Source: Scenedesmus sp. ARA3 | Lineage: Eukaryota; Chlorophyta; Chlorophyceae; Sphaeropleales; Scenedesmaceae | Assembly (NCBI GenBank): GCA_004335835.1 | Contig: RWJK01001745.1 | Location: 1 to 64,000, forward strand | Direction of reading: 5' to 3' | Length of the DNA: 64,000 nucleotides | Shown here: positions 11,236 to 20,334 of the stretch, piece by piece | Layout: each line of letters starts with the position of its first letter | How positions within the stretch are numbered: position 1 is the first letter of the stretch | The notes under the pieces: model-generated | The model's database searches: none | Seen by the model: the letters and a program-made list of their open reading frames with translations, nothing else | What the model was told of the DNA's origin: nothing | Program-made: the position numbers and the translations under genes

Positions 11236-13355
11236 ATGACACCAGCTGCCAATTTGCCTTGCAAGGCTCCAGGCCCCACTTGCGCTCGTGCTTTGTCATT
11301 CGGGACGAAATCAATGTTGATGGGGATCGTGTCTCTGCTGTTATCAGTCTGGGCGCTTAGTGAAGCACTAGCTGTTGGTCCCTGGACCACAGCAACAGCA
11401 GGGTCACGCGGGTCAATGCACCATGCAGCAAATGAAGTGATCACCACAACCCTCCAAACGCATCACCTCCGACAGCACCAGCAGCAGCAGCACCTGCAGG
11501 AGTTGAAGCAGCAACATGAGCAGCACCTGCAGGTGCTGCAGCAACTGCAGCAGCAGCAACAGCAGCAACAACAGCAGGTTCAAGCCTCGGTTCAAAAGCT
11601 TGCAGACCTGGGAAAACTACTTGAGCAGCAGCAACAGCAGAACCAGAGCATGCTGCAGTGGAAGCAGCAGCATGAGCAGCAGCTCCAGGCCCTTCATCAG
11701 ATACAACATCAGCAGCAGCAGGTTCAAGACGGCGTTAAAAAGCTTGCAGAACTAGGCGAGCGCCTGCAGTCACCCCAGAATGCAGTTGTGGCTGCAGCGG
11801 AGCCTGCCATGGCTCGTGTCAGTGTGCCGTCAGAACAGCAGTCTGTGCTTCCTGTGGCATGCACGTCATCGCAGTTCAGCAAGCAGTCGTGTCTGTTTCA
11901 GGACGTTTGCCTGCAGCCAGCAGCTGACGGAAAGGGCATCAGCGCAGTGTTACGCGCGAGGGTTCGGCCAACACATGCAGCTATCCTAAAGCAGCATCTG
12001 GAGAAGATTTTTGCAGGTGTTTTTGCTGCTGCAGCCATCAACGTTACCATCATCCCTGGCGGCAGTCATCTGTCAGCTAAGGCCACCGGTCCTCCTGCTA
12101 TCATTTGGCGACCAGTAAGAATCAATCAAGAGAGCTTTGGGCATGCCTTGATCAACGAGGCATTTCCTGTGTTCCTGGTCCTACACAACCACTACAGTGA
12201 ACTACCTGCAAATCTCCAGCTGCTGGTTGTTGGCGGTTGGCATCCAGTGCTGCGCAGTGTGCTAACTGGCACTATCTCTAAGCAAGCTGCAGAATTCTCT
12301 GGCGCTATTGCTGCCTCCCCAGCCAGCACATGTTTCAGCCAGCTCTTGGTGGGCGATGGCGGCTACATTTCTGCCAGCCGTTCGAGCTTGGCCAACAGTG
12401 GTGGTGGCGAGTCGTTTGGCAGGGATCCGTCATTCTTCAGCAGCGCAAACTGGTGGAGATTCCGACAGCACAACATGAAGGTGAGACATAGGCAGGTACA
12501 AGGAAACCCTGGCATGTGATGGTGTTGATCAGTGTTTGTTTCAGGAATAATTACAAGGCAGCAGACTGGCTGTAGCTGACTGTTTATCAACCTAAGTGCT
12601 TCTGTAGAAACATAAATCACCTTCACATTACATGCAATTCGTTCTTATACATGCTCCGCTCAAATGAGGAGTGGGAGCCCCAGTCAGGAGCCACCTAGAG
12701 GCTCATAGGGGCTCATCGGACTTTGAAAGCAAAGTGCAGCTGTGGCAGCTGAGCGGGCAAACATTTTCCGAGGCAGATGTAAATGTAATTTGCCGCTGCT
12801 GTGTTGCAGATTCATGGTATATCATATGCAGAGCCCGCCAAGCCACTAATTCTCATCAACGACAAACGGTATGGAGTTAACAGCCAGGAGGACAGGCGCA
12901 TGTTGCTGGACATTGAACCGCTGGTTGGCAACCTCAGTGTGCTCTTTCCTGCAGCGGAAGTGAAAGCTGTGCGCTTCAGGGACCTGGAATTATCGGAACA
13001 AATACGCTGGGTAGCACGCGCAAAAGTGTTCATTACAACGCAGGGTAGCAGTGCATTTAGGTTGATATTTCTGCCACCAGGCGCGACATGCATTGTTGTG
13101 GGGTCACCATCGGGCAACTCCACCACATGGACGTCTTTTCATGAGCTCAACCGCTGGTTTCCTCTGTCATATGTGCAGTTTGAACGGTATGAAGTGGCTG
13201 TGAACAGCACTGCAGAGTATGAGGTGAAGCCAGTGCCAGGTCACTGGCAGCCAGAGGATCCTGCAGAGGCTCGTGATTGGTGGCTATACAATGCCAATGT
13301 GCGGCTGCAATTGGAGCGATTACGAGCATTGCTGGAAACAGCATTGCAACCGTAG
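11236..13355 (+). CDS. Glycosyltransferase family 61 (DUF563) protein with Q-rich coiled-coil stem
   Basis: Two exons, 11236-12480 and 12810-13355, join in phase 0 (ATGAAG|gtgaga ... ttgcag|ATT) to give a 596-residue protein. Residues about 28-48 form a signal anchor. Residues about 75-185 are two long Q/H-rich helices with heptad character, a likely coiled-coil stem. The luminal part carries GT61 landmarks: RINQESFGHALINEAFPVF near 300, and VFITTQGSSAFRLIFLPPG at about 488-506, equivalent to the family's HGA..N..F.P.G motif. This family includes plant beta-1,2-xylosyltransferase, xylan arabinosyltransferases and animal EOGT. Here the usual HG of the motif reads TQG, so donor specificity should not be assumed. 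The gene follows GH125 and GT92, giving three secretory-pathway glycan genes in a row. Confidence 0.8.
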
Positions 13356-13565
13356 TGATGAGCCTCGCGTTGCTTCCTATCTCGCTGGCTCCTGATTGGG
13401 GTTCCCACTCCTGGGTAAAATGTGGTAACTGCGGTGTTGATGTAGCGCAAGACGCTGTGATGGACCTCCTGCATCTAATATCTTGGCTTGACTGTTTGGT
13501 GTGGGGGTCTGATTGTTGCGTGTGTTTTCCATGCTGGAGGTGCGCATTTCATCTTTATGTCAACA

Positions 13566-13570
13566 TGTAA
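13566..13570 (+). terminator. TGTAA polyadenylation signal of the GT61 gene
   Basis: TGTAA lies 211 bp after the stop codon. TGTAA is the usual polyadenylation signal in chlorophyte algae. Confidence 0.45.
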
Positions 13571-13692
13571 CCATTGTTTAGGCACCATGCCTTGCATGTT
13601 GGCTCATGCAGCATTTACGCACTCGAGGCAGCAAGAAAAGCAGATTTGTGCGTACAGAATACTTCAAAAAATGACTTGAAACGTCTATCATT

Positions 13693-13785
13693 CTCAAGCA
13701 CGGTGCCCAACCTGCGCTATATGATTGCTCATACGTGTGCAGGCTTGCACTCAAGCCCGGTGCCCAACCTGCACTATATGAGTGA
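13693..13785. repeat. Short tandem duplication, about 58-bp period
   Basis: The string CTCAAGC-CGGTGCCCAACCTGC-CTATATGA occurs twice, near 13693 and 13751, with three substitutions. It is downstream of the GT61 gene and has no coding potential. Confidence 0.6.
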
Positions 13786-14018
13786 CTGCGAGGCATGCCA
13801 TAGCAACATACGGCACATCCTGTCATCGTCCAGTCATTCGGGTGTACATTTTGATGGAGTACAAACAATCACGTAAGATCAAGAATGTAAAAGTTGAGTG
13901 AGTAATGTTGTGCTGTGTCGTGCGTGTTTGAGCTGCAACGTTGCTGCTGCCGCATCAACTCCAGCACAGCAACTGCTGCTGCTCCCTCCAAGCCTGCTGC
14001 TGCTGCTGCTGCTGCTGC

Positions 14019-14068
14019 NNNNNNNNNNNNNNNNNNNNNNNNNNNNNNNNNNNNNNNNNNNNNNNNNN
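14019..14068. other. Assembly gap, 50 N
   Basis: Fifty undetermined bases are bounded on the left by a (CTG)n run and on the right by the 63-bp dispersed repeat. The run and the repeat probably caused the assembly break, and the true gap length may differ. Confidence 0.95.
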
Positions 14069-14069
14069 T

Positions 14070-14132
14070 ATTGTGAACGTTTTCGCGAATGTTTTTGCGA
14101 CGGGTTTGCGAAGTCACCCGTCGGTGCAGTGA
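14070..14132 (+). repeat. 63-bp dispersed repeat, copy 2
   Basis: It matches 598-660 at 60 of 63 positions and lies directly at the right edge of the N gap. Any further left homology is hidden in the gap. Confidence 0.8.
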
Positions 14133-14224
14133 CATCATGATCATCATGTTCATGCAACATGCATGCAAATTGAAGTGCCGCATCTCGCAGCGGCATGAGT
14201 TGCTGGCATCAATCGAATATATTG

Positions 14225-14401
14225 AAGAGTCTAGTCATCTGCAGGCAACGCAGATGGTGCAGGACCAGGTGCGGTACCTGACCAACCTGCACTGCCAGCC
14301 CGGCTGCCAGTCCGGCTGCCAGCCCGGCTAGCAGTGCAGGTTAGTGAGGTACTGCGCCTGGTCCTGCACCATCTGCGTTGCCTGCAAATTACTAGACTCT
14401 T
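14225..14401. repeat. Long foldback: two 71-nt arms around a 35-nt loop
   Basis: The left arm 14225-14295 and the right arm 14331-14401 are near-perfect inverted complements (AAGAGTCTAGT ... ACTAGACTCTT at the tips, CTGCACTGC ... GCAGTGCAG at the loop side). The loop is a small GC-rich repeat, with CCCGGCTGCCAG repeated about 2.5 times. A transcript would form a hairpin of about 70 bp, the size of a small-RNA precursor. It could equally be a foldback/MITE element, although no clear target-site duplication was seen. Confidence 0.8.
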
Positions 14402-14801
14402 GGACATATCCTATTCATAATATGCAACAGGAGGGGCACGCATGGCGGTCTGTGTCGCAACCCGCTCCAACCCGGCCTGGCCTGTAACTGTCAGGTCTCA
14501 ATGCCCCGCAATTACCCAACTTAGCCTGCACCTGCATTACCTCACAAAGCCCACACGTACACAAACTGGTGGTTACTAAGAGTTTTCACACCCTTTTTGC
14601 CTGCTTGTAATCCAGTGCACTCAAATCACTTCACCACTGCATCGCAGCAATCGCCAGCCCATCAGTGCAATCGTTCGCGATTAGCGCCTTGTGCCGTCCA
14701 CGAAAGGCTTGGTCCATAGCTTTGCTGCGATCAGCACCAAGGCCCTGCTGCACGACGACGGACTGATGCCGATGTGCTAGCTCTGCAGCAGGCTGAATCC
14801 C

Positions 14802-16312
14802 ATGGATCTTTCCTCCAGTAGCGTTAGCGAGAATTCAAGTGGTAGTCAGCAGCTGCTGGACGGCGGCCTGCCCAGCCTGTCAGTTTCGCTCAGCATACAG
14901 CCCAGTTCACTGGAGCAGCGCTACTGGTGGGTGCCGGCCTTTGCAGCTGTCCGTGCATACACGATCGATGTCGAGTCTCTCGGCTATATGTAATTATCTA
15001 TAAAGACATGCGTGGCTGTGTGCATAGGATGCTGCAGCAGGGCTCAGGTGCTGTGCTTGCAGCTGTGCTGCTGCTGGTGCTGCTGCTGCCTGTAACCATT
15101 GTCGTCACATGTGTAGCAGCGGAGTTTGGGTTGACGCAGATACGTCTCCTGCAGTTGCACATGCTGAACGATCCGCTACAACAGTTGGCAACAGCAACTG
15201 CTTGCACCCAGCTACCATCACCTGTGCTGCACACCATGCCTGCACCACCTGCATATCACCCACCTCACCACCTTCATGTCTTTTTCTAATTCCGTTGTAT
15301 TGCATGCCTCATCGTCTGAAAACCCATCTGTTATTATCGTTTGTGTCCCAACATCCTGCCTTGCAGGAACCGGCGATGCCAGAGCAGGCTGCTCTCCCTG
15401 GACTCCATGTTTGAACTGTGTAACGCCGTCATGTGGCTCGCCATCCTCCCCTCCCTCGGCGGCAGCGAGCGCCTCATCGGAAAGACCAGATTACTGGTGG
15501 CAGCAGCGCAGCTGGCACTTATGCACGTGGCACCGCAGCTCTGGCTACAGCACAGATCAGCCATCCTTACAGCATGCCAGGTGTTGCATTGCTCGATGCT
15601 TATGCCATGGCAGGTGCTCGGTGAGTCCGGCATTAGCCCGGCTGGTTTGATCAGCAGCTGGGAGTACAGCGCCGGCCAAAATAGCAGCAGCAGTGCGGCA
15701 GCGGCGGCGGCAGCGTACGCGGCGCAGCAGCAGATCGTGCCGGGGCGCGATGCACCTTTTAGCACGATTATGATGCTTGCAAGTGGCTTCTGGAGCCACT
15801 TGCTGTTTGTGCTGTTCCACCAGCAGCCGTTTACAATTCAAGCGCCGCTGCTGGCACTCAGTACTCTAGTGCAGGGCTTTTATGTTGCAAGCAGCCCGCT
15901 GCAGCAGTCCGGGCTGGAGGCCCTCAGCAGTGCCCTGAACTGGGGTTTTGAGCAGCTGCTGCTAGGGTTTTTCGGCAACATGTCTCCCGCACTCGATGTG
16001 TGGCGCACGGTGCTGCCGCAGGACACCGCGGTGCTCACAACGGTGCTGTTCCTGCATACCTTTGGAAGCTTCCTGCTGCCAGTTTTCCTGGCATACATTA
16101 TTGAGTGGAAGCTTAAAGTGAGCTTCCTGCTGTGTGAATGCAGCACGCAAAGTGAGCAGCTGAGGGTGCTCACTCCAGCAGCAGCAGTGGTGCGCGGCAG
16201 CTTCATCCTTTCAGGGATGCTGTATACAGGGTGGCTGCTGCTGATGGCCATTGCCAGCTGGGTGGTTTGCTCCACAGTGGCGACTGTGCTGTCGTCGCCG
16301 CTGGCTGCATGA
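14802..16312 (+). CDS. Multi-pass membrane protein of unknown function
   Basis: The secure part is exon 15367-16312, entered after cttgcag and ending TGA at 16310. It encodes about 315 residues with several hydrophobic helices (ILPSLGG..., LLVAAAQLALMHVAP, FWSHLLFVLF, TTVLFLHTFGSFLLPVFLAYII, LLLMAIASWVVCSTVATVL). The best matching first exon is 14802-14926, a Ser-rich soluble N-terminus that ends TACTG|gtgggt in phase 2 and restores a Trp codon. The model is 356 residues. A competing start at 15009 has its own strong hydrophobic helix but no donor in the right phase. No known family was recognised. The last 22 codons recur twice downstream, as described in a separate entry. Confidence 0.45.
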
Positions 16313-16850
16313 GTTGTGGTGCGTGGGTGCTGGTGCCACGCAGTTGTTGCTTCGGTTGCTGACACATTGATTGCAATCTTCATGTCAGCGATTGAGTGAA
16401 GTAGTAGGTCGTGTGAGTCTGCTTGTGCTGCTGCCTGGCTGCCGAACAAGCCAGTGGGATGCTGTACACTGAACGGCTGCTGCTGATGGCCATTGCCAGC
16501 TGGGTGGTTTGCTTCACAGTGGCGACTGTGCTGTCATCGCCGCTCGCTGCATGAGTGTGCTGCTTTGCTGCTGGTGGCATGCAATTGTTGCTTCGGTTGC
16601 CTGTGCATGCTTATGCTGCTGCTGATGGCCATTGCTAGTTGGGTGGTTTGCTCCACAGTGGCGACTGTGCTGTCATCGCCGCTGGCTGCATGAGCACTTG
16701 GCTTGGCTGCTGGTGGCATGCAGTGTTGTTGCTTCGGTTGCTGACACATTGCTTGCGTTCGCATGTCAGCATTTCAACAAAACAGCAACCGTGCTCCGGT
16801 GGGTGTGCTTTTGCTGGTGCCTGGCTGCAGAACAAGCCGGCAGGATCATC
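16238..16850 (+). repeat. Three tandem copies of the 3' coding end of the membrane-protein gene
   Basis: The segment encoding LLLMAIASWVVCSTVATVLSS and its stop occurs at 16238-16312, about 16479-16553 and 16616-16693. In the second copy a Cys-Ser becomes Cys-Phe. Flanking pieces (GTTGCTTCGGTTGC, GACACATTG, CCTGGCTGC-GAACAAGCC) repeat as well. The duplicated unit therefore included coding end and 3' UTR. Copies 2 and 3 have no upstream exon and are probably UTR or intergenic. Confidence 0.85.
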
Positions 16851-17022
16851 ATGCAAGCTTGCCGGACATGCAGCAAGCTTGGCAAGTTTGTGCTGCAGTG
16901 GCAGTGGCATGGTGGCGTGTACACATGTGTGTGATTGCTGCTGCGGCTTTGACAGCTTTGTGCAGTTCAATGCTCCGTATTCCAGCGCCGTATGCATGCC
17001 CGTTGTTCTGGTGGGGCGTATG

Positions 17023-17053
<31 letters not shown>

Positions 17054-18819
17054 AACCTTGAGTTTCTTTGAACGTGGTTGTGCTGTGTGGGACAAAAGGC
17101 GCCGACTGAACGCGTTCTGTTTGCCACTTTTGTGCTTGCGCGTCACAGCAGCTAGCTGTATTTGCCGCGGACACTGCTGATTTGTGTCGGCAAAACTAGC
17201 CATGGCTGTTGAGTTGTGAGGATGCCAATAGCTTTCCTGTGGCTGCGGGCCACTGAACAGCATGTGTAGCGCACCTCGCATGCTTATAGACCATTGTTGA
17301 TGAGGTCTTTCAATCCTGCATTCTGAGTTTTTGTAGTTTTGTAGTTTTTGTGTGTTTTGGAGAGGCCCCATCTGGTGTGTCAGCGTCTGCCGGCACACGT
17401 GCAGTGACGCAAGGCGCCCGCGCTGTACTGCTGCGCTGGCTGTGCCTGTTCCCTCTGATTCCTTACTGGATCTTGTCTGACTGTGGCGGTCAATTGTGGC
17501 TGCAGGAGCCTACTGCAGCACCTTGGCAGCACTACCACATGTCAGGCATGCACAGAACAGTGGGTTGTTTACACGTCAGCATTGCTTGAAGGCGCGCAGC
17601 TGTGCATTACCAGCGTCCTTCGGGATCCTGGCTTTGAATTTAGACAAATCCGTCCTGTTACACGTTTTGCCTTGCGTAACAGGCACCCCTGCAGGTGGTG
17701 GCGGCGTTTTTGGCTTGCGGTTGGCTATGTTTTGCCCGCATGTGCATGATGCCACCAATATTTCCACTGCTAGTTGAACGTGTTGGGAGTAGTGCGCCTG
17801 TCATCTTGGATGTGTGCATTGTGGTTCTGGCCGGGGGCTGGGGGTTGCTGTTTTTAGGGTTTTTAGGGGGTGTGACTTACTGTGGGGGTTAGCGCCTTGT
17901 GAGACGGGGTTGTGACAGATGGTATGTTGCTTTCTACTGGCTGGTCACGGTGAGGACGCTTGGCATCTGTGCATGTGTGACAAGCGTTCACTTGTAGTGT
18001 GGCAATAATGTCAATTGTGACATCAAGAAGTATCTCCATGGGACTGCTTAGTGCAGAGATTGGGCTCCGCAGCAATTTGAAGAAACAGGTGATGGCATGC
18101 TCCCTGCAGTGCAGCTTGGTGCGACCACACCAGTGTTTTGGCCCTTGCTTTGGCATGGCGCAGCACTTTGTAATGTTGTCAGTGCCCATCGAGTGGTTGC
18201 ACAGCGTCATACGCAGGTATGTTCCGCACTTTTCTGCGAGCAGTCGACATCATCGGGGGTGCTGCTGCTCACACCTGCTGCCAGGTCAGCCTGCCCGACA
18301 GGGCTGGGACTCGAGGCGTACTGCCAGTGTACTGCATGCATGGTTCAGTCTTTCAAAGCGTACGTTTGCAACTATCTTAAGTTTTCAAAGGGTCTCAAGG
18401 GCCCACCTGACGCCGGTTGACCCCTGCCACCTGGACTGATCCCTCTTACTACTATTCCAGCTCACCCAGCTGACGCTGTACACCTGCGCGATCTCGCTCG
18501 ACTCCTCGCATTTTGGCAAGAGCACCTCGCGCACTTTTTTTGCTGCGTGCAAGCAACTCCATCAACTGTGAAGAAGACTGCGAGCCTCACGTTCTTGTTC
18601 CCGACAACAGCGTGCTCAGATGCTGCACCGAAGCATCCAGAGCGCTTTAAAGTTTCAATGGCGCTTTGCCAGGGCAGCAGCCGGTGATCTAGGGGCTCCC
18701 GCCCACTCCAGTCACCACCACACTTTGAAGTCGGCTCTTCCAGCAGATGCAGGTGCGTGGGCACCCCTGGACCACCGGATAATGTCAGGATAAAACAATG
18801 ACGCCAGGCGTCGGCAGCC
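16851..18819. other. Intergenic region, no confident gene
   Basis: A (CTG)n run lies at about 17022-17050. Minus-strand frames at 17863-18210 and 18462-18875 have somewhat protein-like composition but no recognised domain, and the second overlaps the start of the downstream gene. Nothing is annotated with confidence. Confidence 0.4.
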
Positions 18820-20334
18820 ATGCGCATGCGGCAGCGAGATATTTCTTCCCAAAACTGCAAAAACCACCGACCCACTTCGCGTCTTCTCTGTTGTGCCTCC
18901 GCAGGACTTGCCGCGTCCAGAGCGTTTTCATCCTCATGCAGTGCTCAGATCCAGTTTGGCTGGGGCAGCAGCAGGGGCGGAGCGGCATCCGATGCAGCTG
19001 TGACAGCCCCAGCAGCAGCAGCTCATCCAAGCATAAATGTGCAGCCTTCAGGGCTACAAGCACTGCAGCAAGCGTTAGGCATTTACCACGAGCACGCGCT
19101 GGTGTCTCGCTGTGCAGCAGTCTGGAACATTCCTGCTGAAATCCTGCAAGCAAATGTGCAGGCTCTGGCTGATGTGCTGCACCCATGCGGGCGAGACACA
19201 ACTGCGCACGCGCTGTGGGTGCGTACCAGGCAGACACTGCCACTGGCCTTTCTAGCCAGTCTGTGTATGCATTAGTTGCCAGTGCATCAGCTATGTCAGC
19301 TGTGCGTTACACGCGCTGTGAACAATGACACAGATTCTGTCAGCTTGGAAGCTTGCTGAACCAGCCAGTCCTGTCGGCGCATTTTATTAGCACAGGCAGT
19401 AAGTGACACCCCGGTTCAAGTGCATTCGCATGTTCGCACCTGCATTGTTGCACCCTGCTCAACCCTCATGCTATTCAAACCATTTTACTATTCGAATCAT
19501 GTGTGCTGTATCCTGCAGGTGATGGTGCGCTGCCCAGAGCTTCGGCATGCAGATGAGCAGCAGCTGCGCCTCACGCTGCGGCACCTCACCCAAATGGTGC
19601 AGCACCTAGACCTCAACAAGCCCACCCTGCTGGCACAAGTCTACCGCAAACCTTGGATGATCAAAGCAGCAGCGCAGCGCGCACACCGCGCCAGGGCAGC
19701 AGCAGCAGCCAAGGCACAAGCTAGCCGAAGCAAGCAGGGCAGTGGTGCGGCATGCAGCAGGCAGGGCGGCAGCAGCAACAGCAGCGACGCAGACTTTTCT
19801 GACAGCGAAGAGGGCAGCAGCAGCAGCAGCGGCAGGGGCTACATGCCACCCTGGCATCATGAGGCACTGCTGCTAATGCTAGAGCTGTCTACTAAGAACA
19901 GCAGCGGCAGCAGCAGCAGGGTCTCGCCGGCGCCAGCAATGGCAGCAGTGCGCGGCTATCTTACAGTAGCAGAGACAGCGCAGCAGCTCAGCAATGGCTG
20001 GAAGGCTGTGGCAACTGTTCTGCCTGGATCTGCCAAGATGCAAGCAGCGGCAGCAGCAGTGTCAGGCAGTGCTGTCAGGCAGGACGCCCCCTACAACAGC
20101 AGCAGCAGCAACGGCAGCAGCTATGACACCCTGCAGCAGCTGCTGGCGGCGTGTCCGCTGCTGACGCTTCTGCCGAGGGATGTGCTGCTATCGCGCTGGC
20201 AGCTGCTGCTGTCTGGTCTGCTTGGTAGCCACCAGACTGCTGCTGCACTGCTCATGTCGAGCCCCTACATTGTGGTCAGCTATGCTGACTTGCAGGACAG
20301 CGGGTGCCCCTACGAGCTGCAAGGCTTCTTCTGA
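18820..20334 (+). CDS. mTERF-like helical-repeat protein, probably organellar
   Basis: Two exons, 18820-19218 and 19519-20334, join in phase 0 (TGG|gtgcgt ... ctgcag|GTG) to give 404 residues. The first 50 residues are basic and Ser/Ala-rich without acidic runs (SRLLCCASAGLAASRAFSSS), like a mitochondrial or plastid transit peptide. The body shows loosely repeated helix pairs with the spacing and CPEL/CPLL-type turns of mTERF repeats (VMVRCPELRHADEQQLRLTL, AACPLLTLLPRDVLLSRWQLL). mTERF proteins bind organelle nucleic acids and affect transcription, termination or splicing. The central part is a long Ser/Ala-rich insert. Assignment rests on pattern only. The start at 18820 was chosen because it opens the transit-like segment without an extra intron. 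Confidence 0.4.

Noticed and set aside
13869..14196. Open frames spanning the N gap
   Set aside because: They consist of triplet-repeat translation and undetermined residues.
15009..15289. Hydrophobic first exon of the membrane-protein gene
   Set aside because: It has a strong transmembrane helix but no donor in the phase needed by the exon at 15367. The 14802 exon fits better.
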